Source: a candidate division Zixibacteria bacterium SM23_73_2
GTDB lineage: Bacteria > Zixibacteria > MSB-5A5 > SM23-73-2
Assembly (NCBI GenBank): GCA_001304315.1
Contig: LJUW01000002.1
Coordinates: forward strand, 1 to 59,400
Length of the DNA: 59,400 nucleotides
Direction: 5' to 3'
Each line of letters opens with the position of its first letter. The first letter of the stretch is position 1. Below, in pieces: positions 43,144 to 52,227 of this stretch. The translations under genes were made by a program, and so were the position numbers. A model generated the notes under the pieces. That model was not told the DNA's origin, made no database searches, and was given only the letters and a program-made list of their open reading frames with translations.

Positions 43144-44364
43144 ATGCCTAAAGGAAGTGAGAAATATCTGGGTGGTTATACTGAATACCCCCTTTTCTTC
43201 AGGATAAGCCTTGCTTTAGGGGTTATAATCATCGCTTTAGTTTTCATCTATTACACCCAAGAAGTTATCGGGGAGCTGAAAAAGAGCTCCACCCAGGTGG
43301 TCAGTGCTTATGCCCGGCTGTGGCAGCTGGTGGCTATGGAGTCCACCACCGGTCAGGAGGTCAATCTGATCTTTGAAGAGGTAATTCAGAAAAGCCGCTT
43401 TCCGATCGTTGTCACCGACTCCCAGGGGAATCCCCAGGCCTGGCGGGAGGTAGGGATAGCCTGGGATGATACCACTTCGAAATCCAAGAAAAGATTGAAA
43501 GATATAGTTCAGCAGATGGATGGGGAGAAAGAGCCAATTCCCATTTACTATGGTGAGGATGAAAAGCAGGCACTTTATCTTCATTATGCTGATCCTAAAA
43601 TAATCCGTCAGCTTAGATTTCTGCCTTTGATAGAGATAGGGGTTTTAGTTATCTTAGGTTTTATCGGATTTATAACCTTCTCAAACATCAAAAGATCAGA
43701 ACAGCATTCCATCTGGGTGGGCATGTCCAAGGAGACCGCTCACCAGCTGGGAACTCCCATCTCTTCGGTTCTGGGATGGCTGGAACTTTTGGATTCAAAA
43801 TCGGAACCCAAAACCAAGAAGATAGTTGAGGAAATGAAAAAAGATGTAAAGAGATTGGAAAGGATTGCGCATCGTTTTAGTCAGATTGGAAGCGTGCCGG
43901 AGCTTAAACCCGTTGATCTGAATTACGTAATATCGGGGGTGATCAGCTACTTCGAGGTAAGGCTTCCCCATGATGGGCTGGGAGTTAAAATAAAGAGGGA
44001 TTTAGGAAAACTGGAACCGGTTGAGGTCAATTCAGAGCTTTTGAGCTGGGTTCTGGAGAATCTGATAAAGAATTCTTTAGAGGCGGTTGATCCCAAATTC
44101 GGGATTGTGGAAGTCAAGACTAAAATGAATAAAAAGAGAATTTTAATTGAGGTCAACGATAACGGAAGGGGGATTCTGCCAAAGGATCAGAAGAAGATTT
44201 TCATCCCAGGATATACCACCAAAAAAAGAGGATGGGGATTGGGTCTTTCCTTGGCCAAAAGGATCGTGGAGGATTATCATTCCGGAGTAATCTATCTGTC
44301 CAAAAGCGTTCCCAACATTCAAACCACATTTAGCATGATTCTCCCACTTAAATCGAAGAGATAG
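43144..44364 (+). CDS. Membrane sensor histidine kinase, PorY-like
   Basis: The 406-residue kinase has two membrane helices (about 17-40 and 158-180) around a roughly 115-residue extracytoplasmic sensor domain. A cytoplasmic HisKA segment follows with phospho-His200 in 'KETAHQLGTPISSVLGWLELL', the Bacteroidetes-style H box. The HATPase domain has 'NLIKNSLEAVD', 'DNGRGILP' and 'GWGLGLSLAKRIV'. The response regulator encoded 63 bases downstream is PorX-like, so this kinase is probably its partner and would control type IX secretion or related envelope functions. The pairing is inferred from adjacency. Confidence 0.88.
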   Translation: MPKGSEKYLGGYTEYPLFFRISLALGVIIIALVFIYYTQEVIGELKKSSTQVVSAYARLWQLVAMESTTGQEVNLIFEEVIQKSRFPIVVTDSQGNPQAWREVGIAWDDTTSKSKKRLKDIVQQMDGEKEPIPIYYGEDEKQALYLHYADPKIIRQLRFLPLIEIGVLVILGFIGFITFSNIKRSEQHSIWVGMSKETAHQLGTPISSVLGWLELLDSKSEPKTKKIVEEMKKDVKRLERIAHRFSQIGSVPELKPVDLNYVISGVISYFEVRLPHDGLGVKIKRDLGKLEPVEVNSELLSWVLENLIKNSLEAVDPKFGIVEVKTKMNKKRILIEVNDNGRGILPKDQKKIFIPGYTTKKRGWGLGLSLAKRIVEDYHSGVIYLSKSVPNIQTTFSMILPLKSKR

Positions 44365-44427
44365 CTTTACAAAAAGAATAGATTGAAAAAGCGTAAAATG
44401 ATTGAAAACTAAAAAGAGGATGGCAAG

Positions 44428-46002
44428 TTGTATTCATCGAAAAAGGATTCACCCAAAAGAATAATGTGGGTGGATGATGAGATCGATAGATTAAGATCCC
44501 ATGTCATATTTCTTGAGGAAAGAGGTTATGAGGTTACACCTGTCTCCAACGGCGAAGATGCTGTAAGGCTGGTGGAGAAAAGCCATTTCGATCTTGTCCT
44601 TCTGGATGAGGTGATGCCTGGAAAAGATGGCCTGGCCACGCTTGAGGAAATAAAAGAGATAAGTCCACACCTGCCGGTTATAATGGTTACCAAATCGGAG
44701 GAGGAGAATCTGATGGACCAGGCAATCGGAAAGAAAATAGACGACTATCTGACCAAACCGGTGAACCCCTCTCAGATACTCTCCACGGTTAAAAAGATTT
44801 TGGATACAAAAAGAATTCGGGAGGATCATTTTTCAAATAGATATGTGCAGGATTTTAACCGGATTAATGCCCTGGTAAGCTCCTCAACTAATTTCGGTGA
44901 TTGGATGCAGATTCACAGGATTTTATCGGAGTGGGACCTGGAATTGGAAAACTTAAGAGACTCGGATCTTCTGACTACCCATAAAGCCCAGAAAAAGGAA
45001 TGCAATCACGAGTTCGGGAGGTTTGTAGAAAGAAACTATGCTTTATGGCTTCAGGGTGCCGATCCACCGGTTTTGTCCATGGATTTGGTAAAAAAGTATA
45101 TTTTCCCCCATCTTGTTTCTGGAGAAAGCGTCTTTTTCTTTGTTCTTGATTGCATGAGGCTGGATCAATGGCTTTCGGTTGAGCCGACTCTGAATGAGTA
45201 CTTCGATATTAAAAGGGAATCCTACTTTTCCATCCTTCCCACAGCCACTCCATACTCTCGAAATGCTATTTTCTCCGGGCTTTTCCCCTCAGAGCTCAAG
45301 AGGAAATACCCGGAGCTGTGGAGAACCGGAGCCAAAGATGATCTTTCAAGAAACAGGTATGAGGGTCAGCTTATGGAGGCTCAGCTTAAAAGACTGGGGT
45401 TATCACTTGAATCAGAGCCTAAATACGCAAAGATCCTGAATGCCAAAGGAGGAGAGAGTTTGGCTAAGAGAATCTCCACCTACCAGGATGTCTCCCTTTT
45501 CTCCATAGTTTTCAATTTCTTGGACCTTCTGGCTCATGGCAGATCGGAGTCAGAGATCCTCCAACAGATCACCCCGGATGAGTCAGCTTTCAGATCCCTG
45601 ATGAAATCCTGGTTTTTGCATTCCTCCCTTTTCGAGATATTAAAATATCTTTCTACCCAAAATTGCGTGGTGGTGGTTACCACCGACCACGGTAGCATTC
45701 TGGGAACCAGGGGAACAGTTGCTTACGGGAAAAAGGACACCTCGACAAATCTGAGATACAAATACGGGGATAACCTGGGATGTAATACCAAAGAGGCGCT
45801 GCTAATAAAAGATCCCCAAGAGTACAGACTTCCGGTTTACACTATGTCCACTACCTATATAATTGCCAAGGAGGATTTTTACCTCGTTTATCCAACCAAA
45901 TTCAGCGAGTATCAGAGGGAGTACCGGAACAGCTTTCAGCACGGAGGGATTTCCATGGAGGAGATGATCATCCCGGTAGCTACCTTGAGACCAAAAAGAT
46001 AA
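44428..46002 (+). CDS. porX: PorX-like response regulator with PglZ phosphatase-fold domain
   Basis: The 524-residue protein has an N-terminal receiver (1-125; phosphoacceptor Asp60 in 'LLDEVMPG') and a C-terminal PglZ domain of the alkaline phosphatase superfamily (about 200-520). Metal-site motifs are 'VLDCMRLDQW', 'TATPYSRNAIFSGLFPSE' and 'TTDHGSILG'. This architecture is that of PorX, which regulates the type IX secretion system in Bacteroidetes and hydrolyses nucleotides. The start is TTG 44428 with GAGGA seven bases upstream; the nearby ATG at 44420 is out of frame. The PorY-like kinase lies just before it, and a T9SS cargo is encoded at 50267. Confidence 0.92.
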   Translation: MYSSKKDSPKRIMWVDDEIDRLRSHVIFLEERGYEVTPVSNGEDAVRLVEKSHFDLVLLDEVMPGKDGLATLEEIKEISPHLPVIMVTKSEEENLMDQAIGKKIDDYLTKPVNPSQILSTVKKILDTKRIREDHFSNRYVQDFNRINALVSSSTNFGDWMQIHRILSEWDLELENLRDSDLLTTHKAQKKECNHEFGRFVERNYALWLQGADPPVLSMDLVKKYIFPHLVSGESVFFFVLDCMRLDQWLSVEPTLNEYFDIKRESYFSILPTATPYSRNAIFSGLFPSELKRKYPELWRTGAKDDLSRNRYEGQLMEAQLKRLGLSLESEPKYAKILNAKGGESLAKRISTYQDVSLFSIVFNFLDLLAHGRSESEILQQITPDESAFRSLMKSWFLHSSLFEILKYLSTQNCVVVVTTDHGSILGTRGTVAYGKKDTSTNLRYKYGDNLGCNTKEALLIKDPQEYRLPVYTMSTTYIIAKEDFYLVYPTKFSEYQREYRNSFQHGGISMEEMIIPVATLRPKR

Positions 46003-46009
46003 AGATCCT

Positions 46010-46453
46010 TTGTCAAAAGAATTTATAAATCGAAAAATCATAACCTCCTCGCATGAGGAGACAAAAAAAATGGGGAAAAGATTTGCCCAAATGCTTTCAC
46101 CCGGTGATGTGGTGGCTTTCTCGGGGGAGTTGGGATCGGGCAAGACCACATTGATTCAGGGAATCTGTGGAGGTCTTGGGGTAAAGAATTGCGTTAGAAG
46201 TCCATGCTTTGTGATAATAAACGAATACAATGGTAAGTTCAAGGTCTATCATTTTGACCTTTACAGATTGGACAATGAAAAAGAACTTGAGGATTTAGGA
46301 TATGAGGAGTATTTCTACGGGGACGGTGTTTGTCTGGTGGAGTGGGCAGAGAAAGCGGGGGGGCTTTTGCCTGGGCAAAGAATCCAGGTGAATTTAAAGA
46401 TACTCTCAGAGAGAAAAAGGGAGATCCAAATCAAAGGGAGGGGTGCGAAATGA
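46010..46453 (+). CDS. tsaE: tRNA threonylcarbamoyladenosine biosynthesis ATPase TsaE
   Basis: The 147-residue ATPase has Walker A 'GELGSGKTTLIQG' and 'VYHFDLYRLDNEKELEDLGYEEYF', both diagnostic of TsaE. It works with TsaB and TsaD to make the t6A37 modification of ANN-decoding tRNAs. The TTG start at 46010 keeps the conserved 'TSSHEETKKMGKRFA' segment, which an internal ATG at 46070 would lose. It lies 7 bases after porX and overlaps tsaB by four bases (ATGA). Confidence 0.95.
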   Translation: MSKEFINRKIITSSHEETKKMGKRFAQMLSPGDVVAFSGELGSGKTTLIQGICGGLGVKNCVRSPCFVIINEYNGKFKVYHFDLYRLDNEKELEDLGYEEYFYGDGVCLVEWAEKAGGLLPGQRIQVNLKILSERKREIQIKGRGAK

Positions 46454-47139
46454 GGATATTGGGCATAGATACCGCAACCATGCTTGCATCCATAGGTATA
46501 ATTGAAGATGAGAAGGTTCTGGTTGAGATGAAGTTCGACGTCAAGATCACCTACTCCGAGGTACTGCTTTATTTTGTCGATTATCTTTTGAGAAGCTCCA
46601 ATCTTAAAACTACTGATCTGGATGGTTTCTCTGTTTCCATAGGTCCGGGCTCTTTTACCGGTCTGAGGATCGGTCTTTCCACGGTCAAGGGTTTAAGTTT
46701 TTCCACTGGGAAACCCGTGGTAGCGGTTCCCACCCTGGACGCTTTAGCTTCTCATGCGCTTTTTTCTTTTTATCCGGTGGTTCCCTTGATAGATGCCAAA
46801 AAAAATCAAGTTTACTCTGCAGTTTATGATACGAAGAATGGTCAGATTAAAAGAAAATCCCCTTATTTTGCTATATCCCTGGAGGATCTGGTAAGAAAGC
46901 TTTCTGGTAGGGTACTTTTTTCCGGTCCGGGTGTTTTTGTTTTTAGAAAGAGATTAGAAAAACTTATGAAAAAGAAAAAAGCCTATTATCTTCTGGGAGA
47001 AACCGCTTTGCCCAGCGGGGTGGCAGTTGCGAAATTGGGTTTTGAGAAGCTGAAAAAAGGCAAGATAGAAGATTTAAGCTCCCTTGTTCCCTTATACGTC
47101 AGGGAGTCAGAAGCTGAACTCAAATTCAAAAATGATTGA
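46450..47139 (+). CDS. tsaB: tRNA threonylcarbamoyladenosine biosynthesis protein TsaB
   Basis: The 229-residue protein is an ASKHA-fold partner of TsaD: 'ILGIDTATMLASIGI' and the signature 'SIGPGSFTGLRIGLSTVKGL'. The frame is open further upstream, but ATG 46450, overlapping the tsaE stop as ATGA, gives the normal N-terminus. tsaE-tsaB-rimI is a common gene order. TsaD is not encoded in this window. Confidence 0.95.
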   Translation: MRILGIDTATMLASIGIIEDEKVLVEMKFDVKITYSEVLLYFVDYLLRSSNLKTTDLDGFSVSIGPGSFTGLRIGLSTVKGLSFSTGKPVVAVPTLDALASHALFSFYPVVPLIDAKKNQVYSAVYDTKNGQIKRKSPYFAISLEDLVRKLSGRVLFSGPGVFVFRKRLEKLMKKKKAYYLLGETALPSGVAVAKLGFEKLKKGKIEDLSSLVPLYVRESEAELKFKND

Positions 47140-47590
47140 ACGGACAGAGGATTTGGTTATCAAGAGGATGGCGTTAGAGGACCTGGATGAGGTGGTGAAA
47201 ATTGAGAACCAGAGTTTTTCCGATCCCTGGAAAAGGGAGTTTTTTTCAGAAGAGATCAATAACGATTTTGCCTCCCCCCTGGTAGCGAAGCTGGATCAGA
47301 ACGTGGTTGGGTATGCATGTTTGTGGATATTTTTCGGGGAGTTGCAGATTGCTAATATCGCCGTAGAAAAAGACTTCAGGAGAAAGGGAATAGGAACGAA
47401 GATCTTGGAGAGGATTACCGATTATGCCAGGGATAAATCCTGTTTGAAAATAACCCTGGATGTCAGGGAATCCAACCAGGGGGCGATAGATCTTTATAAT
47501 AAATTCGGATTTAAAATCGTAGGTAGAAGGAAAAAATATTACAGGTTTCCGGTGGAGGATTCCTTGATAATGGAGAAGATTCTTCTTTGA
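47132..47590 (+). CDS. rimI: Ribosomal protein S18 alanine N-acetyltransferase
   Basis: This 152-residue GNAT acetyltransferase has the acetyl-CoA loop 'DFRRKGIGTKILERI' and 'LDVRESNQGAIDLYNKFGFK', which mark RimI. It should acetylate the N-terminus of ribosomal protein S18. ATG 47132 overlaps the end of tsaB by eight bases and is preferred over an earlier in-frame codon inside tsaB. Confidence 0.93.
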   Translation: MIERTEDLVIKRMALEDLDEVVKIENQSFSDPWKREFFSEEINNDFASPLVAKLDQNVVGYACLWIFFGELQIANIAVEKDFRRKGIGTKILERITDYARDKSCLKITLDVRESNQGAIDLYNKFGFKIVGRRKKYYRFPVEDSLIMEKILL

Positions 47591-47623
47591 AAAAGCAAAG
47601 GATTTATATATCTTATTTTTGCT

Positions 47624-48460
47624 ATGGAATGGTTCAGAAAAGTAAAAGAGGGTTTGATCCCCCAGAAGAAAAAGGAGATTCCTGACGGGCTGTGGACCAA
47701 ATGCGGGGGCTGTGGAGAGATAATCTACGTTAAGGAGCTGGAGAAAGACTTCTGGGTTTGCAAAAGCTGCGGTTTCCACTTCAGGTTGAAAAGCACAGAT
47801 TACGTGAATATCCTTCTGGATGAAGGTGAACTTGAGGAATATGATAAAGATTTGGTCTCCGCTGATCCTTTGAGATTCAAGGATTCCAAAAGGTATCCTG
47901 ATAGGATAAAAACCTCCAGGCAAAAGACCGGTTTGTCCGATGCCATTATTACCGGTATTGGAAAAATTGACCAAAGAGAGGTTAGTATTGGGGTGATGGA
48001 TTTCGGTTTTATCGGGGGAAGCATGGGATCAGTGGTTGGGGAGAAGGTTGCCCGGACAATCGAGAGGGCAATTGAAAGAAGAATACCTCTGGTTATAGTT
48101 GCCTGCTCAGGGGGAGCCAGGATGCAGGAGGGTATACTTTCCCTTATGCAGATGGCTAAAACCTCAGCCCTTTTAGCTAAGCTCTCCGATATTAGGGTAC
48201 CCTATGTCTCGGTTTTAACCAATCCTACTACCGCCGGGGTGATGGCCAGTTATGCTTCCCTGGGTGACGTGATAATCGCGGAGCCTAAAGCACTTTTAGG
48301 CTTTGCCGGACCAAGGGTGATCCAGCAGACCATAGGACAGGAGTTGCCCGAGGGATTCCAGTCCTCCGAGTTTTTCCTGGAACACGGCTTTGTGGATATA
48401 ATTGTCGAGAGAAAGGATTTGAAAAGGATTATTTCATTGATGCTAGAATATTTGAGCTAA
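47624..48460 (+). CDS. accD: Acetyl-CoA carboxylase carboxyltransferase subunit beta
   Basis: The 278-residue protein carries the N-terminal four-cysteine zinc finger ('CGGCGEII' and 'VCKSCGFHF') and the crotonase-fold carboxyltransferase domain with 'SGGARMQEGILSLMQMAK' and 'TNPTTAGVMASYASLGD'. With the alpha subunit it transfers carboxyl from biotin to acetyl-CoA, giving malonyl-CoA for fatty acid synthesis. accA is not in the window. It lies 33 bases after rimI. Confidence 0.97.
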   Translation: MEWFRKVKEGLIPQKKKEIPDGLWTKCGGCGEIIYVKELEKDFWVCKSCGFHFRLKSTDYVNILLDEGELEEYDKDLVSADPLRFKDSKRYPDRIKTSRQKTGLSDAIITGIGKIDQREVSIGVMDFGFIGGSMGSVVGEKVARTIERAIERRIPLVIVACSGGARMQEGILSLMQMAKTSALLAKLSDIRVPYVSVLTNPTTAGVMASYASLGDVIIAEPKALLGFAGPRVIQQTIGQELPEGFQSSEFFLEHGFVDIIVERKDLKRIISLMLEYLS

Positions 48461-48588
48461 AATATTTGTACTCTTTTGGGTTTTTTTTCAGGGGATTGTT
48501 ATATTTTGGAATTTATTGCATAGATTTCGCATTTCAAACTTGATCTCTGAAAGTTTTTATCCTAAGGACTTATCTCCATTATAAACTT

Positions 48589-49878
48589 ATGAATTACCAG
48601 CAAATCCTCTCCTACATATATGGCTTACAGAGATTCGGGATAAAATTGGGTCTGGAGAACATTACCTCGCTTTTAGATTATATTGGAAATCCACACCTTA
48701 AATTCAAATCGATTCACATAGCCGGAACTAACGGAAAAGGCTCGGTTGTCGCTATGCTCGAATCGATTTTACGTGAAGCCGGGTACAGAACCGGGCTTTT
48801 CACCTCTCCCCACCTGGTGGATTTCAGGGAAAGGGTGAGAATCTGTGGTAAAAAAATAGAGAAGAGGTTCATTCTTTCGTTTGTGGAAAATATCAAATCT
48901 GAAATAGAGAAAAACAATTATACTTTTTTCGAGGTAAACACTGCCCTGGCTTTTTCTTATTTCGCTGAAAAAGAAGTTGATATTGCTGTGGTGGAGACAG
49001 GGTTGGGGGGTAGGTTGGATTCCACCAATGTTATAAATCCTGAGATTGCCATCATAACCAGGATCAGTTTTGATCATACCCAACAATTGGGCATAACTTT
49101 GTCTGAGATAGCTTGGGAAAAGGGAGGTATAATAAAAAAGGGCGTTCCCACTTTGGTTATGGAGCAAAATCAAAGCGTGCTTGATGTCTTAAAATCCCGT
49201 TGTTCGGAAAAAGGCTCTGAGTTTATCTCAACCGGGAATATCTGTAAATGGAAAATCAGAGAGAGTTCGCTTTCCGGCTCTGTTTTTTCTTTATCTTCAG
49301 GTTCAAAAGAATTTAAGGATTTAAAAATAAACCTGTCTGGAAAGCACCAGGTCGAAAATGCGGTTGTTTCAGTTTGCGGGTGTGAACAGCTTAAAAGACT
49401 TGGTTGGAATATTACTGATAATGCCATAAAAGAAGGTTTAGAAAAAACAAACTGGAGGGGCAGGCTTGAGATTATAAAAAATAAACCTCTGGTTATAATC
49501 GACGTGGCACACAATCCGGAGGGCATTTCTGTCTTGGTTAACTCACTTTCCGAGCTTGTTTCGGACAAAAACTTTATATTTGTATTTGGGGTGATGGAAG
49601 GTAAAGATTTCCCCAAAATGCTTGAGATACTTTCCGGATATGCTGATTCTATTGTCCTGACTCAATCCTTGCACCACAAGGGTTTGGATGTCTCCTTTCT
49701 CGAAAAGGAGATGAGGAAGAGAAAAACAGCTTGTACGGTTGTTCCAAAAATAGAAGATGCTTACCGATATGCTTTGGAAAAAGCGGGCACAAAAGGTGCC
49801 GTTTGTGTAACCGGTTCCCACTTCGTTGTTGGTGAATTGCTGGAGAATTTAGAAAATAGACGCAGAAATCTGCGTTAA
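48589..49878 (+). CDS. folC: Bifunctional dihydrofolate/folylpolyglutamate synthase
   Basis: The 429-residue Mur-ligase-fold protein has the ATP loop 'GTNGKGSVVAMLESIL', 'FTSPHLVDFRERVRI', 'VETGLGGRLDSTNVI' and the 'DVAHNPEGISVL' motif. It adds glutamate to dihydropteroate and to folates. Placement after accD (accD-folC) is frequent in bacteria. A rho-independent terminator follows 49 bases after the stop codon. Confidence 0.96.
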   Translation: MNYQQILSYIYGLQRFGIKLGLENITSLLDYIGNPHLKFKSIHIAGTNGKGSVVAMLESILREAGYRTGLFTSPHLVDFRERVRICGKKIEKRFILSFVENIKSEIEKNNYTFFEVNTALAFSYFAEKEVDIAVVETGLGGRLDSTNVINPEIAIITRISFDHTQQLGITLSEIAWEKGGIIKKGVPTLVMEQNQSVLDVLKSRCSEKGSEFISTGNICKWKIRESSLSGSVFSLSSGSKEFKDLKINLSGKHQVENAVVSVCGCEQLKRLGWNITDNAIKEGLEKTNWRGRLEIIKNKPLVIIDVAHNPEGISVLVNSLSELVSDKNFIFVFGVMEGKDFPKMLEILSGYADSIVLTQSLHHKGLDVSFLEKEMRKRKTACTVVPKIEDAYRYALEKAGTKGAVCVTGSHFVVGELLENLENRRRNLR

Positions 49879-49926
49879 GAAGTGGTAAATTAACATCTTA
49901 TTAACTATTTATTTTATTTTATATAG

Positions 49927-49957
49927 GGACAGATCAAAAGATTTGTCCTGTTTTTTC
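49927..49957 (+). terminator. Rho-independent terminator after folC
   Basis: GGACAGATC-AAAA-GATTTGTCC forms a nine-pair stem (one G-U pair) followed by TGTTTTTTC, 49 bases after the folC stop. Confidence 0.75.
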
Positions 49958-50139
49958 TCGCAGTATTCTGCGGTAAGCTGTTTTTCTTTCTGAAGCTTAA
50001 AACCCCTTACTTTTTCACTAAGTTATTTACAATCAATGATTTAAAGGCCAACACCATCATCCCCAAAGATTATGGCACAGGTTTTGTTATATAAAATTGT
50101 TGCAGTAAAGCCCCCTTCCCGGATTAACTCTTCTGCTAC

Positions 50140-50186
50140 CCTTTGCCCACGTTGAAGGAAGTAACGTGGGCAAAGGCGTTTTTATT
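50140..50186 (+). terminator. Hairpin with T-tract, likely terminator
   Basis: Arms 50140-50153 (CCTTTGCCCACGTT) and 50163-50176 are exact reverse complements, 14 pairs around a nine-base loop, followed by CGTTTTTATTT. It lies about 20 bases before the promoter of the next gene, so it may insulate that gene from read-through. Confidence 0.65.
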
Positions 50187-50196
50187 TAGATTTCTG

Positions 50197-50224
50197 TTGA
50201 CTTTCAATTTATAATTTATATGTT
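50197..50224 (+). promoter_or_regulatory. Possible promoter of the T9SS cargo gene
   Basis: TTGACT (50197-50202) and TATGTT (50219-50224), spacing 16. The ATG is at 50267, preceded by TGGGGTGA. The -10 match is only partial. Confidence 0.4.
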
Positions 50225-50266
50225 TACTACAGGGCGATAAATTTAGTTATTTTTTGGGGTGATATT

Positions 50267-51880
50267 ATGGGGGCAAAAATCTTTTATAAACTTTTGAAAT
50301 CAAAGGAGAGATATACTCGTTTTTTACTGATACTACTGATAGTAACTTCCTATTTCAACTTATTTTCCGATTCGAGAACTTTTGCTGACAAATTGGAACT
50401 TACCAGAACCTGGGCAGTGGACGTTTCTGGGCAGATTACAGCTTTTGAGCTTGGGGATTTAGATGGAGATGGAATAGAGGAGATCTTCGTTGGGAACTTC
50501 TCTGATTCAGGTTATATTGATGTCTTCGATGCTGTTGGACAGATCCAGATCGGACATTCTCCGGGGACTATTGGTAAAGTTACTGCTATCGCTGTGGGTG
50601 ATATTGATGACGACGACATTGCTGAGATAGTAGCAGGCACGGACAGTGCCTATCTTTATATTTTCAACTCAGATGATTTCAGCTTACAGTGGGTGTCTGA
50701 TACTTTTAAAGTTTTGGAGGAGCCTATTGATACATCACTTACAATGTTAAACCTTCAAATTAGCTCTGTTGCAGTATCGGATGTTGATAAGGATGATACT
50801 TTAGAGGTTTATGTTGGCACTTATAGACGTAATTATAGACAGAACGAGAGCCCTCATAGTCTTTTCAATATTGAGAAAGGTGGCAGTCTTTTTCGAATGG
50901 ATCCAATTACATATGATTTCACTCGAATTAGTCCTGATCCGATCTTTTCAAAACTTGAAGTTGATGATATAAATGAAGATAATTATGAAGATTTAATATG
51001 CGGAGCTTCAGGTTACATTTACTATTTCGAGATGTTAGGTTCTCTTCACAGCGAAGGTTTCTCAGTGGATTTGTACCAGAATGGATCGCTTGATTATATT
51101 TATCATTTTAATTCTTTATTTGCTGGCGCTCACGAATTAGATTCATTCTCTGTTTTCAACAGCTTAACCACTGGAAATTGCGACTTGGATGAGCAAAAAG
51201 AAATAGTAGCTTCATTCATGTATCATATAACTTATATGTCCTATGAGTTATATGATCCTATAAGGCTTTTGGTTTTTGATAGTGATTCATTGAAACCCCA
51301 ATTGGACTTAACAGATACTGTTCAATCTGAAAGTGAAAGAATAAATGGTCTGGCTATTCATGAAGTCACTGATGATTCTGTAAATGAGATTTTGGCTGCA
51401 AGGCAAAAGGGAATTATTGAGGTATTGGATGGAACCACAGGAGATTTAATTGCAACCAGTGATACCTTACCTTCCATCCTTTTCTTCGGCTTTGGAGATG
51501 TTTGTGACTCAGCTGATATATGTATAAGTGATGGAGATAGCTTTTTCGTTTATAACGTTGGTTATGTGGGAGTTGAAGAAGAAACGGAAAGTAATCTACC
51601 CGAGAAGTTCACACTTTTTCAGAATTATCCCAATCCCTTTAATCCAAATACTACTATAGAATATTATATCCCGAAAGATATAAAAGTTACTGTAAGTATC
51701 CATAATATTTTAGGACAGAAGGTGAAAACATTGGTGGACTGGCACCAAAAAGCTGGTTTCAGAAAGGTCCTTTGGTATGGGAAAAACCAAAATGGAGAAG
51801 ATGTTGCGTCAGGAATCTATTTCTATCAACTGAAAACTGAGGCAGTAGTACAGACCAAAAAGATGGTTTTGATAAAATGA
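50267..51880 (+). CDS. Secreted beta-propeller protein with T9SS type A sorting domain
   Basis: The 537-residue protein has an N-terminal hydrophobic signal (about 18-36, after a basic stretch) and seven repeats of an FG-GAP/VCBS-like unit. Each has an acidic loop such as 'GDLDGDGIEE' (near residue 64), 'GDIDDDDIAE' (near 111), 'SDVDKDDTLE' (near 171) and 'DDINEDNYED' (near 232), which suggests a seven-bladed calcium-binding propeller. Residues about 445-537 are a T9SS C-terminal sorting domain: 'FTLFQNYPNPFNPNTTIEYY', then 'NILGQKV' and 'DVASGIYFYQL'. The protein should cross the outer membrane by type IX secretion and be anchored or released at the surface. No enzymatic domain is seen. Its ligand is unknown. 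Confidence 0.9.
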   Translation: MGAKIFYKLLKSKERYTRFLLILLIVTSYFNLFSDSRTFADKLELTRTWAVDVSGQITAFELGDLDGDGIEEIFVGNFSDSGYIDVFDAVGQIQIGHSPGTIGKVTAIAVGDIDDDDIAEIVAGTDSAYLYIFNSDDFSLQWVSDTFKVLEEPIDTSLTMLNLQISSVAVSDVDKDDTLEVYVGTYRRNYRQNESPHSLFNIEKGGSLFRMDPITYDFTRISPDPIFSKLEVDDINEDNYEDLICGASGYIYYFEMLGSLHSEGFSVDLYQNGSLDYIYHFNSLFAGAHELDSFSVFNSLTTGNCDLDEQKEIVASFMYHITYMSYELYDPIRLLVFDSDSLKPQLDLTDTVQSESERINGLAIHEVTDDSVNEILAARQKGIIEVLDGTTGDLIATSDTLPSILFFGFGDVCDSADICISDGDSFFVYNVGYVGVEEETESNLPEKFTLFQNYPNPFNPNTTIEYYIPKDIKVTVSIHNILGQKVKTLVDWHQKAGFRKVLWYGKNQNGEDVASGIYFYQLKTEAVVQTKKMVLIK

Positions 51881-52227
51881 TCCCCGTATCCATGCATATA
51901 AACCCACTTGAGGGTAGGGTAGCTACCCAATTTCAGTTTTTCATTAAATTTTTGTAGCAGGGATTTCTTCTTAGTGCTTTTTCTGTAAAGAAATGACTCC
52001 TGACTGCACTGTAAAATAATGTGAGTGCTCGCAAGGTTCCCTGACCTTGGGATAAGTATTTTATCTTTTAAAATCAAATGAGACTTTTGCTTTACAAACC
52101 TGAAAGGTAAGGTTATGATATACAACGTGGTGAGATAATAGAGAATTCAATTATTCCGTCCCTCAAATCACAAACAAATTTTCTCTTGACAAGTTCGTAT
52201 CTTTTGGTTAATATCTCTGAGTTAGTT
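51881..52227. other. Intergenic region before the lipid cluster
   Basis: This 347-base stretch contains a perfect 12-base palindrome GGGTAGCTACCC (51917-51928), a CAAGG/CCTTG inverted repeat (about 52031-52048) and the promoter at 52186-52214. A 99-codon frame on the minus strand (52125-51826) has no recognisable product and overlaps the cargo gene, so it is not called. Confidence 0.45.
52186..52214 (+). promoter_or_regulatory. Promoter of the yceD-rpmF-fab cluster
   Basis: Perfect TTGACA (52186-52191), a 17-base spacer and TAATAT (52209-52214). The ATG at 52228 is only 13 bases after the -10 element, so the transcript should be almost leaderless. The TTG of the -35 box is in frame with the gene but is not its start. 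Confidence 0.65.

Larger units (their letters stand above)
49879..50266. other. Intergenic region between folC and the T9SS cargo gene
   Basis: The 388 bases hold the folC terminator (49927-49957), a second perfect hairpin with a T-tract (50140-50186) and a promoter-like pair (50197-50224) for the cargo gene. The part between the hairpins (49958-50139) shows no recognisable gene or RNA. Confidence 0.5.

Noticed and set aside
47246-47974. 242-codon open frame on the minus strand
   Set aside because: It covers rimI and accD, both clearly coding on the plus strand. No family match is visible.
49958-50139. Possible tRNA or small RNA between folC and the cargo gene
   Set aside because: No cloverleaf, no TTCRANNY-type T-loop and no stable fold were found on inspection.
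51826-52125. 99-codon minus-strand frame in the gap after the T9SS cargo gene
   Set aside because: No ribosome site, no recognisable motif, and overlap with the cargo gene's sorting domain.
52186-52227. TTG at 52186 as the yceD start
   Set aside because: This TTG is part of a perfect -35 box, and the extra 14 residues do not match the family's N-terminus.
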